Shown here one piece after another: positions 31,527-41,216 of a stretch of 64,000 nt of DNA. The stretch comes from Pomphorhynchus laevis (Eukaryota > Acanthocephala > Palaeacanthocephala > Echinorhynchida > Pomphorhynchidae): positions 1 through 64,000 of the forward strand of contig WNNJ02002063.1 of the NCBI GenBank assembly GCA_012934845.2, given 5' to 3'. Both the position numbers and the translations under genes were made by a program. Position 1 is the stretch's first letter. Each line of letters opens with the position of its first letter. Under the pieces are notes generated by a model. It had not been told where the DNA came from. It was given only the letters and a program-made list of their open reading frames with translations, and did no database searches.

Positions 31527-33850
31527 AAATTTTGTGCTATAGAAAATAAATGGTTAACTCTGAATTATTTAATTCTCAGAAATTCCATAAAACTTCATTA
31601 TATTGTACTGAAACCTTTTTTCACAGATCAGATGTATAATATGTTGTGATTATATTTGTAAATTACTTTATATCGAGTAAATTAAATCGTGAAAACTTTC
31701 ATTAACGTGTAATGCTTAAATAATATTGATTCTTTTTAGGCAAGTTCACATTACGAGTATATGTGCAATTACTACTAAAAACTGTCCATACAGCGGTGAA
31801 CAGCTTAAGCGGTATGTTCTGATTATATTAGCTAAATCCGTTGAGCATTCTTTAATCATGTTTCTTAACTCATTTGGTAATTAATCTCGAATTGTAAAAA
31901 TACTATAATTTGAGTTTAAAGCATTTTATTGAACAATTGAATTTTGAAAACAGTTTTTATTCTTTCGCTGTTCACTATCACATTGTAGTTTTTAATGTTT
32001 TTAAGACTTATTAAATTAGGCACGCATGAGTTTTCTATACCTTTCTTAGTTTGATTAATATTTCCATCAAAACAATTTATTGTTCTTTATATGTCCTGTG
32101 CATCAATTATGTTATCACAAATAGCAAACGTATCATCGACATACCTAATCCACATAAGAATTTCATCTTAGTGATATTGTTATGTCGATGATACATCAAT
32201 TCTGTATACCTTCAAAAGTTGCCGAAATTGTGTCAAGAATTCAAACAGCACTGAAAGCAGCTGTTTCTCGCTAATAGCAACTTCTCAAAGAAAATGGCGG
32301 CGATTATTTTGTATTTTTATAAATTTTTTAAAAAATATTTAAAAAATGTTTTTAAAAATTTTTAAAAAACATAGTAATCTTCTGAATATGCAAGCGGAGG
32401 TTAGCGAAATATCAATAAAATAATTTTCTCTTTTCTTTGCTCAATTTTTAAAACAGTATTTTAAAAATTAGGAAACGGTGTTTCCTAATTCTTTTGCTGT
32501 TCACTATCACATTGTAGTACACGTTTTAAGATAATGTCTTAAATATTTTTGAAATTTGATTAAGTTTGTTACATTTTTCTTAGTTTGAAAATATACTCGG
32601 TTCACTTTCGCAAAGCATTGCCAAAGTGGTTTTAAATTACTAAAGCTGTATGTTCTGATAATATTAGTTATATATCATATCTTATATTTTGTTATAGGTT
32701 TAGTTCAAATAACAAAACAAAAACATTTTATTCCAAAGTAAAATACAAATAATTACAATATATAAATTAAATAAATAAAAGTTATAAATAGTTATATGTC
32801 ATATCTCATATTTTATATGTCATATCTTATATTTCTTGAAAGATATCAAATAACAATTTTTTTTATCAGACTGTATTTTTCAAATTACAAGGTAATTGAT
32901 ACAAAGTAAAGTACAAAAATTTGAATTTTAATATCAGCATCGCGTTATTAACTATTGCGCTTCATATCGGCTCTTTTAAATTGTTTAGCGACACATTGGA
33001 AAGACGGTTTCAAGGAACAAATGATTTTGTCGATTGCAGACAGATGTAATTTAATAATTAACTTTTATTTTTATTTCGTACTCTGTTTAGAAAGTGTTCA
33101 AGTATCCACATAATTGCAGCCTCGTGGAGCTGTGAAGATTACAACAAATTATTCATTCATTTGGAGTGTTTTGAAAACACTCAAAAGATTGATTTAAATT
33201 AAATTGCTGACATTTTCAATACAGAAATCTAACGAAAATTGGCTTTTGCCTAATTTATTTGTCCGAATTGTATCTTCGTTTATACGCTTAAAAGTTAAAT
33301 AAAACTTTGCGCATCATAAAATTTAATTTGTCAAGTAAAATATAAAATTACCTCTTTTTTAAGCTGATCACTTTCAATACAGTAAACTAACGAAAATTGC
33401 CTTTGGTTTATTTCTTTGACTGTTGCTTTGTTTGAATGCTAATTTAAATAACTTCACTTGTGTGCAATTCCTTGAAAGTCTACATTAAATCAAAGAATAG
33501 ACTTAGGTCAATTGAATGTACTTTGCTCAAAGGCTTGGAAATTAAGTTACGATGCTACGATACTATACTTTAAAATCGCGTGTTTGTAAAATTTTTCAAA
33601 AAATTTTATGTGACGTCGATAATAACGATAAAACCGCATCTTCTAGATTTACTTCTAAGAAAATATGTAATTAATATTTTGGGGTTTCGCCAATTTATAA
33701 TTAATTGCTAAACTAAATGCTTAAATTAATTAATCGTAAAAAAATATTTCTGCAAGTTGGTAGAGTTCGTTACTGTGTGAGCCGTATACTTGGATCCGGC
33801 TAGTGATTGAACTATCGATACTCTTGTTGAAAACTGACCCTATTAAACAT
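31527..33850. other. AT-rich non-coding stretch with repeated words
   Basis: Two related segments recur: CGCTGTTCACTATCACATTG at about 31963 and GCTGTTCACTATCACATTG at about 32500, and GTATGTTCTGATTATATTAG at 31812 with a near copy at 32650. Apart from the PLE-type RT scrap at 32085-32170, nothing is coding. Confidence 0.5.
32085..32170 (-). pseudogene. PLE-type RT motif C scrap
   Basis: The reverse complement reads ILMWIRYVDDTFAICDNIID, the classic Penelope motif C context (W-x-R-Y-V-D-D-T-F). Flanking frames are destroyed. It belongs to a PLE other than PLE1-3. Confidence 0.55.
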
Positions 33851-33879
33851 CCAATTAATTATTTGTATGGTCGTGTACA

Positions 33880-35020
33880 AACTCGCATGGTTCAAAGACA
33901 ACTAAAGTATCCAGTTTGTGCGCTTTAATTTTTAATCAAGCAAATAATTTAAGTTTTAATATCTAATTAAACAATGCGCAGGTTGAACCAAGTTTGATTA
34001 TACTTGCATTCATGAATTACTAACTCTCTAGGTTAAATAAAAATTGGCAAATAAGGGCATGTGATCAATTGTTTTTAATCTAGCTAGCCTTTAAATTTTG
34101 ATTATTTTTGATTATTGACGTTTCCAGTCTGTGCGCTTTAATTTTTGAACCAAGCAAATAATTTTACTTTTATGGTATAGTTGAACAATGTGCATGTTGG
34201 ACTACTTTAAATTATTACCTTAATCAACGATATTCACTTTTCTTTCATTACATTACTAATAAATTACTAAGCGGACAAATACTATAGGGTAAAATTACAA
34301 ACAAAAAATATTTGTTAAAGGCAGCCTCTATGAAGAACGATGAAATGTAAAGTGGCCTTTATGAGCAAAAAGTTTATCCACCCCTGAACTAATTGAACAA
34401 TGCACAGGTTGAACCACGTTTGATTATACTTGCATTCGTGTATTACTAACTCTAATGGTTCACTAATAACTGATAAAAAGTGCATGTTGTGATCATTAAT
34501 TTTTTAATCTAGCTAGTGTTTAAACTATATATAATCTATGTGAACGATATACCTGTAACTCGCAGAGTTCAATGATATTCAAACTGACTTGCTAAGTTTA
34601 GTCATGATACTGACCCGCTAGGTTCAATAATAGTACTGACTCGCTAGGCTCAATAATAGTATTGAATCGATAGGTTTAATGATCATCGACGTATCTAGCA
34701 TGTGCTCTTTAATTTTTGAACCAAACTGGTGATTTAACTACTTATTGCCTAGTTGAACAATGTACATACTAGACACCTGTGAAGTCGTTGTTTCCAATAA
34801 AACTTAATACGTCTAGTTTCGTAATTTTAAAATTGATATTTAAATTTGATTGAACTATTTATTGTCTAGATTAACACTATACATGTTAGAGGCCCATTGA
34901 ACTCTATCTGTAGCTATACATCACTAATTTGCTAAGTACAATAATTATTGATGCATCCATCGTGAGATGAGTAATTTTTGAACACTTATTTCTAGAATTA
35001 ATAATTGTACACGTGAGGCC
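33880..35020. repeat. diverged tandem units (about 5-6) in non-coding DNA
   Basis: The words TTTAATTTTTGAACCAAGCAA, TTGAACAATG(C/T)(A/G)CA and GTTGAACCA recur in the same order near 33916, 34130, 34385, 34705, 34830 and 34970, with heavy divergence and variable spacing. No coding sequence. This looks like an old satellite-like array. Confidence 0.5.
34583..34686. repeat. 26-bp tandem repeat, 4 copies
   Basis: Unit consensus ACTGACTCGCTAGGTTCAAT followed by AATAGT. The two central units are nearly identical and the outer two are diverged. Confidence 0.8.
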
Positions 35021-35309
35021 CAATTCTTATTAGAAACAAATCTTCATTTGTTTCAAACTCACTAAACTAAATTTGAGTCAACATATTTAATGTGGTACCT
35101 GTTATTTTCCAAATTTTCTAACAACTTATTGAATCTAAATGGGATTAATCACTTATCTAAATGGGATCAACATATCCATTATCTAAATAATGGGATAATA
35201 ATTATTATATATAATATTTATTCAATATTGCATATTTATTCAATATTGTATAGTTTGTGATGTTTTTTTTAAGAATAATAACTTTATTGAAAAAGAAAAG
35301 TAAATTTTA

Positions 35310-36060
35310 CAGAAATTAGGTTCTAATAGGTTTGGAACAGCTGGAACGTGGCGAGCGTAAGCATGCGGAAACTGATCGTGCGATTTCAAAACTGATGTCT
35401 CGTTTCATCTTTATGGGTAGATCAGGATAAGAACGCGTTGACCGATGCGTCAGTTTTGAAGCCGTGGTTTTGATTAATCTTTCCGCTTCAATGCCCATTC
35501 CTCCCGAAGTGGAGAAAATAAGAGGTATGAAAGACCCTCGTTCAACTAGCGCAATCCGTTCACTGTATTTGGCTTTCTTGCGACTCTCGTTGTATTCGAA
35601 AACAGACTCAGGCTTCCTTGATATGTTCGATTGAGCAGGTGCAGCAAATACATTAACATCAAAAAATGTTCGCTCAAATCGACTACCGTGTAGCCCGGAA
35701 CAAACTATGTCAAGACGCGCGCTTGGATCACGGGTTGTTGTTCGTTCGAAAGTAATATTTTCAGGAACCTCGGTTAGCTGAGGTTCGCAAGCTACGCCGT
35801 GAGATATGCGGCTAAGATAGTGTGAGATGATGTCGCGGACTGCATTATGCCGGATCGAAGGCAAAGCACCTCGTCTACATGATAAGGAATGAGCCACACT
35901 GACTCGAGTGCCGCAAATGCAGTTGCTAACTCCAATCTTAGGATCAGTATGTCCATACCTTGCGTTCAAAGCATCCCTGAATTCGTTCGAAGAAAGATGA
36001 AAATTTTCATGCTTGAGCGGAAGCGCACTTAACCACGAAGAAGCTCCACTGCGAGGAGCT
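35310..36060 (-). pseudogene. RLE-A LINE C-terminus: zinc knuckle and restriction-like endonuclease
   Basis: The minus strand is open from about 36060 to 35316 (217 codons counted from the Met at 35969). It begins in the linker GASSWLSALPLKHENFHLSS, then the CCHC knuckle (CICG...HSLSC) and RHNAVRDI. Next comes the nuclease core ARLDIVCSGLHGSRFERTFF then DVNVF, the block YNESRKKAKYSERI and a Gly-rich segment. It ends in a basic tail rich in Arg-Ser. There are no internal stops, so this domain is well preserved. The RT is absent: just upstream lie a scrap of GIY-YIG sequence (36080-36112, plus) and the PLE3 terminus. In R2-group LINEs this nuclease nicks the target site. Confidence 0.85.
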
Positions 36061-36114
36061 TGTGATGTTTGTGATAGTTTGTGATGTTATAAATAATAAT
36101 AATTGTATCGTAAG

Positions 36115-36261
36115 TAATACGGCAAATTAAATCAGCTAACTGAGTCTACGTATTTAATATAATTATAAAATAAACAAAACATAATAATGCTAAATCAAAA
36201 TTTAATAATTAAATAATAAAATTAATAATTGTTTTTAGATTTTCTATAATTTAAATCAAGT

Positions 36262-36292
<31 letters not shown>

Positions 36293-37912
36293 ATTTAAAA
36301 TAAACGTCATTTTTATGAATTGACTAATAAATAACAGACGTTGTATCAGAATAAGAATTAGAGGTCATCAGGAGGAACTGCTATGCTATCAGGTTTCGGC
36401 CCCTAACTCCTCTACCCAACATAGCAGCGGGGCCAAATACATGCTAATGATGTATTTCCTCTGATAATAACTATCTAGTATCTTATTCTAATACAAAGTA
36501 TATTATTTATTATCCATCCATAAAAATTTGCCACTTAAGAGTTTAAATTTATTCTTTATATTATTGTGTTGATTTATATATTTTACTATTTTCTGCTTGA
36601 TGTTATTTTTATAGTAACCTAGTTTAAAATATGTATCTATTAAATTATTTAAATGATTTTGAAGAAAGCCAATATCATTACATATTGTTGCAATTACTTA
36701 AAATTTCATTATTTAATGTATTATATTTTATATTATATGGTATGCATGAATGCTCATTCAAAAATATGTATCTTGTAAATTTAAATATGTCATCTTTACG
36801 ATATAAATTAATAGTAGTTTTAGTTAATGTTAATTTAATGTTCATATCTAGATATACACCTTCTTTATCATTAATATTGGTTTTGTTAAGAATAAGGCTT
36901 TCTGGATAAATGTGCTCACTAATTGAATAAAAATTATTAGAATTAAATACACATATATCATCAATGTATCGAAACATATATTTCATGTATTTATATTGTT
37001 TAGATTTAGTTTTTACACAGTTATGAACAAATTCATATTCTATAAAGCTTAAAAACAAGTCAGCTATAATTGGGCTACTATTACCACCCATTGGAACACC
37101 TTTTACTTGTCTAAATATAGATGTCCCTACTTTTAAATAATTTTGATTTATCAAAATATTTAAGGATTCTATTAATTCAATTTTATCCATATATTTATAT
37201 TTATTTGATGGTTTAATTTTTGTTAGATAGGCGTTATAATTATTATAACATATATATGTATATCTTTTTCCGAATATAAGGTTAATTAATTTTACTAACG
37301 CTTCTTTAATATCTACTAAATCTAGATTTGTATAAAGCGTACTAAAATCGTATGTATTTATATTTTGAAAATTTATTCCTTTTGTCTGTTCTAAAAATTC
37401 TTTTGTAGAATTAATACTGAAATAGTGTTTTATACCAGTATTAATTTCGATTACCTTGCAATATTTTTTAAAATGTGTTTTAACTACTTTAAGTATTTTA
37501 TTCATATAGACAGAAAGTGGTTTTAACGTACATTTAAACGCACTATATATGAACCTAGGTTTTATTGGATTTTTATGTAATTTTGGATTCCAATATAATA
37601 TAGGTATAGTTTTATTATCTAATTCAACCTTTATACCCTTTTTATCCATTATAGAACAGTGACTTGTAATAATTGTTTCTAAACTCAACTCACTACGTTC
37701 ATATGTTGGGTTTACATTTGAATCATTAGAATTAACCTCTTTCATTAGTATATCATAATAAAGCTTTCTGCATATGAAGACAAAGTTATTACTAGCTTTA
37801 TCAATAGTTGTTATTATATAGTTATCCTTTAATTTAGTAAGTTCTTTATATATATCTTTATTAATTTTATCTTTCCTTTTATAATTGTTTGTTATTTTCA
37901 TTTTTAGGAGTG
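36115..37912 (-). mobile_element. PLE3: compact Penelope-type RT element, near full length
   Basis: This is the reference copy of the family. Its 5' edge is at about 37912, where AAAAATGAAAATAAC replaces array sequence. The same edge occurs in the copy ending at 41216. The RT frame runs from this ATG to near 36535, with one break near the C-terminus. The 3' UTR of about 410 bp contains the pseudoknot-capable element at 36378-36457 and ends with CAAATTAAATCAGCTAACTG near 36135. Total length is about 1.8 kb. No GIY-YIG or other endonuclease is present between the boundaries. Endonuclease-lacking PLEs are known (Athena, Coprina); whether PLE3 belongs with them is unproven. Confidence 0.72.
36378..36457 (-). 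ncRNA. PLE3 3' UTR structured element (pseudoknot plus hairpin)
   Basis: Two perfect helices interleave: CTGCTATG (36378-36385) with CATAGCAG (36420-36427), and GGCCCC (36398-36403) with GGGGCC (36429-36434). This is the order of an H-type pseudoknot. It is followed at once by a hairpin AAATACAT/ATGTATTT (36435-36442, 36450-36457) whose stem covaries in the 21.3-kb copy. Partly decayed versions occur at 19.36 and 39.93 kb. It is neither a hammerhead nor a complete HDV-like fold by inspection. Confidence 0.6.
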
Positions 37913-39263
37913 CGCTTAACCATGTCGATGTTCCGCATGCTACACTATAGTTAAGGCACTGTACTATATTTTCATTCACACTTTCCTTGGCTTTGATGAG
38001 GCATGCCTTAAAAGCCTCTTTCTTTGATATTGCAATTAGTCTGCAAATTACTAGTTGGTGTTGCCTTAAACTATCTCCGCCAACCTCCAATCTGTAAGTG
38101 GATTTTAATTCGTGATCGATTAGGAGTGCGCTTAACCATGTCGATGTTCCGAATGCTACACTATAGTTAAGGCACTGTACTATATTTTCATTCACACTTT
38201 CCTTGGCTTTGATGAGGCAAGCCGTAAAAGCCTCTTTCTTTGATATTGCAATTAGTCTGCAAATTACTAGTGGGTGTTGCCTTAATCTATCTTCGCCAAC
38301 CTCCAATCTGTAAGTGGATTTTAATTCGTGATCGATTAGGAGTGCGCTTAACCATGTCGATGCTCCGAATGCCACACTATAGTTAAGGCACTGTACTATA
38401 TTTTCATTCACACTTTCCTTGGCTTTGATGAGGCAAGCCGTAAAAGCCTCTTTCTTTGATATTGCAATTAGTCTGCAAATTACTAGTGGGTGTTGCCTTA
38501 AACTATCTTCGCCAACCTCCAATCTGTAAGCTGATTTTAATTCGTGATCGATTGGGAATTCGCTAAACCATGTCGATGTTCCGAATGCCACACTATAGTT
38601 AAGGCACTGTACTATATTTTCATTCACACTTTCCTTGGCTTTGATGAGGCAAGCCGTAAAAGCCTCTTTCTTTGATATTGCAATTAGTCTGCAAATTACT
38701 AGTTGGTGTTGCCTTAAACTATCTCCGCCAACCTCCAATCTGTAAGTGGATTTTAATTCGTGATCGATTGGGAATTCGCTAAACCATGTCGATGTTCCGA
38801 ATGCCACTCTATAGTTAAGGCACTGTACTATATTTTCATTCACACTTTCCTTGGCTTTGATGAGGCAAGCCGTAAAAGCCTCTTTCTTTGATATGGCAAT
38901 TAGTCTGCAAATTACTAGTTGGTGTTGTTTTAAACTATCTCCGCCAACCTTCAATCTGTAAGTGGATTTTAAGTCGTGATCGATTGGGAGCAATCCATTT
39001 CCGGAAGTAGCGCTGAAATATTTTCGAAAAGGATAAACAGCGAATTCCAAACCACAACGTTGCGAAGCACACGATTGAACGATACCTGGTGCATCTTGTA
39101 TGTCTTCCTTAATGGTAGCAAGAATTGATTTACATATAATTCTCCGTGACACATCATTAATTCCAATCGGTCTCAAACCACCCGACTTTTTCGATAATGC
39201 ATTTAAATAATGCATTTTCGATAAATATTTTGATAAATCAAAATTATTTAAAAGTAGGGACAT
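36678..39263 (-). CDS. 861-codon open frame: RLE-A fingers + five 72-codon units + PLE3 RT
   Basis: A single uninterrupted frame crosses two retroelements. Residues 1-21 come from an antisense PLE3 scrap. About 22-90 are the RLE-A finger block (LRPIGINDVSRRIICKSILA). About 91-450 are five tandem units (each with VICRLIAISKKEAF, KAKESVNENIVQCLNY and GTSTW). About 451-861 are PLE3 (TTIDKASNNFVFIC, ILYWNPKLHKNPIKPRF, motif A NTYDFSTLYTNL, motif B QVKGVPMGGNSSPIIADLF, motif C MFRYIDDICVF). The PLE3 part alone has all RT catalytic aspartates. The last few residues (SNCNNM) differ from the plus-strand copy because of a frameshift. The fusion is in frame by chance or by selection; no promoter or transcript evidence can be seen. 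Confidence 0.75.
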   Translation of the reverse strand: MSLLLNNFDLSKYLSKMHYLNALSKKSGGLRPIGINDVSRRIICKSILATIKEDIQDAPGIVQSCASQRCGLEFAVYPFRKYFSATSGNGLLPIDHDLKSTYRLKVGGDSLKQHQLVICRLIAISKKEAFTACLIKAKESVNENIVQCLNYRVAFGTSTWFSEFPIDHELKSTYRLEVGGDSLRQHQLVICRLIAISKKEAFTACLIKAKESVNENIVQCLNYSVAFGTSTWFSEFPIDHELKSAYRLEVGEDSLRQHPLVICRLIAISKKEAFTACLIKAKESVNENIVQCLNYSVAFGASTWLSALLIDHELKSTYRLEVGEDRLRQHPLVICRLIAISKKEAFTACLIKAKESVNENIVQCLNYSVAFGTSTWLSALLIDHELKSTYRLEVGGDSLRQHQLVICRLIAISKKEAFKACLIKAKESVNENIVQCLNYSVACGTSTWLSALLKMKITNNYKRKDKINKDIYKELTKLKDNYIITTIDKASNNFVFICRKLYYDILMKEVNSNDSNVNPTYERSELSLETIITSHCSIMDKKGIKVELDNKTIPILYWNPKLHKNPIKPRFIYSAFKCTLKPLSVYMNKILKVVKTHFKKYCKVIEINTGIKHYFSINSTKEFLEQTKGINFQNINTYDFSTLYTNLDLVDIKEALVKLINLIFGKRYTYICYNNYNAYLTKIKPSNKYKYMDKIELIESLNILINQNYLKVGTSIFRQVKGVPMGGNSSPIIADLFLSFIEYEFVHNCVKTKSKQYKYMKYMFRYIDDICVFNSNNFYSISEHIYPESLILNKTNINDKEGVYLDMNIKLTLTKTTINLYRKDDIFKFTRYIFLNEHSCIPYNIKYNTLNNEILSNCNNM
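37913..38990 (-). repeat. 216-bp coding tandem array, 5 units
   Basis: Five direct repeats of 72 codons each, in frame, without stops. Each unit corresponds to the linker that lies between the RT thumb and the zinc knuckle in normal RLE-A elements (compare 53.2-53.8 kb). Units 1-2 end in STWFSEF and units 3-5 in STWLSAL. Units 3 and 4 carry Glu for Gly (VGEDS, VGEDR) and HPLV. The same order of variants is found in the array at 48.5-50.0 kb. Confidence 0.93.
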
Positions 39264-39862
39264 CTATATTTAGACAAGTAAAAGGTGTTTCAATGTGTGG
39301 TTATAGTAGCCCAATTATAGCTGACTTGTTTTTAAGCTTTATAGAATATGAATTTGTTCATAACTGTTTAAAAACTAAATCTAAACAATATAAATATATG
39401 AAATATATGTTTCGATACATTGATGATATATGTGTATTTAATTCTAATAATTTTTATTCAATTAGTGAACAAATTTATCCAGAAAGCCTTATTCTTAACA
39501 AAACCAATATTAATGATAAAGAAGGTGTATATCTAGATATGAACATTAAATTAACATTAACTAAAACTACTATTAATTTATATCGTAAAGATGACATATT
39601 TAAATTTACAAGAAACATATTTTTGCATGAGCATTCATGCATACCATATAATATAAAATATAATACATTAAATAATGAAATTTTAAGAATTGCAACAATA
39701 TGTAATGATATTGGCTTTCTTCAAAATCATTTAAATAATTTAATAGATACATATTTTAAACTAGGTTACTATAAAAATAACATCAAGCAGAAAATAGTAA
39801 AATATATAAATCAACACAATAATATAAAGAATAAATTTAAACTCTTAAGTGGCAAATTTTAA
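39197..39862 (+). CDS. PLE3 RT, C-terminal two thirds (plus-strand copy)
   Basis: The 221-codon frame starts at a chance Met and enters PLE3 at ILINQNYLKVGTSIF. Motif B (QVKGVSMCGYSSPIIADLF) carries changes: the usual MGGN is MCGY here. Motif C MFRYIDDICVF and the YLDMNIKLTL block are intact. It continues to the natural end ...KFKLLSGKF. This shows the true PLE3 C-terminus (about 40 residues beyond where the minus-strand copy breaks) and that no nuclease domain follows. It lies head-to-head with the 36.1-37.9 kb copy across the RLE-A array. Confidence 0.8.
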   Translation: MHLNNAFSINILINQNYLKVGTSIFRQVKGVSMCGYSSPIIADLFLSFIEYEFVHNCLKTKSKQYKYMKYMFRYIDDICVFNSNNFYSISEQIYPESLILNKTNINDKEGVYLDMNIKLTLTKTTINLYRKDDIFKFTRNIFLHEHSCIPYNIKYNTLNNEILRIATICNDIGFLQNHLNNLIDTYFKLGYYKNNIKQKIVKYINQHNNIKNKFKLLSGKF

Positions 39863-40246
39863 CAGATAGATAATAAATAATATACTTTGTATTAGAATAA
39901 GATACTGGATAGTTTTATCAGAGGAAATACATCATTAGCATGTATTTGACGCCGCTGCTATGTTGGGTAGAGGAGTTAGGGCACGAAACCTGATATCATA
40001 TCAGTTCCTTCTGATGACCTCTAATTCTTATTCTGATAAAACGTCTGTTATTTATTAGTCAATTCATAAAAATGACGTTTATTTTGAATTTAAATTTTTT
40101 ATTTCAACTTGATTTAAATTATAGAAAATCTAAAAACAATTATTAATTTTATTATTTAATTATTAAATTTTGATTTAGCATTATTATGTTTTGTTTAGTT
40201 TATAATTATATTAAATACGTAGACTCACTTAGCTGATTTGATCTTT
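39203..40246 (+). mobile_element. PLE3 copy, 5'-truncated, inverted relative to the 36.1-kb copy
   Basis: Starts inside the RT, within the RLE-A finger sequence at about 39203 (the RLE-A frame stops after LSKK). It ends at TTAGCTGATTTG near 40241. The 3' UTR structure is partly decayed (GACGCC...GGGCAC, CTGCTATG...CATATCAG), so the element is older or less constrained than the 36.1-kb copy. About 1.04 kb of inverted repeat is formed with 36.1-37.15 kb. Confidence 0.82.
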
Positions 40247-40399
40247 ATAAGTTTATTTGATTTTCCGGTGATCCCTTTACGCAAGAAATTTCCACCCACC
40301 AAATTTGCAGAAGCAAATAATAACTTAAAATTAAACAATTACATGTCAGATGATGCAGTGTTTTAAAGAAAATGCAGTAACTTCAAATAAGTAATTAAT

Positions 40400-40855
40400 T
40401 TTTTAACGATTCGTTTCACATGTTATGCAGATATTGATCAAGTAATGTCGAATGCCTTATATTAATATGTAGATTAATACTTATATCTACATGCTGTAGT
40501 TCAGGCTCTACCGCTACACCACTGCAAATATCGTTGAGCGTAGTTGCGAGTATATCCCGTATTTCATTATGTCGTATTGTCGGTAACGCACCCTTTCTGC
40601 ACGACAGTGCATGTGACAGACTCATGACATCACCGCATTGACATTTGTCGGACATATTGCGGGGTGCCCAATTATACCGCTCAGCCAAAGCATCATGGAA
40701 TTCTCGTGTGGATAAGTGTAGTCCTAGTTTTGCGATAGGACGTGTGTTCAACCAGCTAGAAGCGCCGAGTGCGAAGCGTATTCGATTGACAAGGCGACCT
40801 GATCTGAAACCTGTAAAGTGATTTGTTCTTTTCGATGAACCGCTTTTCTTTCATT
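40400..40855 (-). pseudogene. RLE-A LINE fragment: linker and zinc knuckle
   Basis: The minus strand encodes LVNRIRFALGASSWLNTRP, then FHDALAERYNWAPRN and the CCHC knuckle (CQCG...HALSC) with RHNEIRDILATTL. It stops at about 40416 before the nuclease core. Upstream it abuts a PLE3 5' fragment. Confidence 0.75.
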
Positions 40856-40894
40856 TTCATAATGTATGGCTCTCAAATGTTCTTTATTAATATA

Positions 40895-41216
40895 AAGAAC
40901 CTTAATATAGGTATAGTTTTATTATCTGATTCAACCTTTATACCCTTTTTATCCATTATAGAACAGTGACTTGTAATAATTGTTTCTAAACTCAACTCAC
41001 TACGTTCATATGTTGGATTTACATTTAAATCATTAGAATTAACCTCTTTCATTAGTATATCATAATAAAGCTTTTTGCATATGAAGACAAAGTTATTACT
41101 AGCTTTATCAATAGTTGTTATTATATAGTTATCTTTTAATTTAGTAAGTTCTTTATACATATCTTTATTAATTTTATCTTTCCTTCTGTAATTGTATTTT
41201 TTTCATTTTTACTCTT
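40895..41216 (-). pseudogene. PLE3 5' fragment with the same 5' boundary
   Basis: The minus strand encodes KINKDMYKELTKLKDNYIIT and TIDKASNNFVFICKKLYYDI through DNKTIPIL, after which the frame leaves PLE3. At the 5' side it begins with AAAAATGAAAAAAAT at about 41216, matching the 5' edge of the 36.1-37.9 kb copy. It is 3'-truncated, which is unusual for target-primed retroelements and suggests later deletion. Confidence 0.75.

Noticed and set aside
36378-36434. HDV-like or hammerhead ribozyme in the PLE3 3' UTR
   Set aside because: The HDV fold needs P3 and P4 helices that are not present. CTGATGA and GAAA boxes occur in the UTR but not in an order or spacing that gives three hammerhead stems.
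36678-39263. domesticated host gene encoding a repeat protein with RT
   Set aside because: Every segment is explained by RLE-A, its array or PLE3, and no intron, promoter or conservation evidence is available. Kept only as a chimeric element frame.
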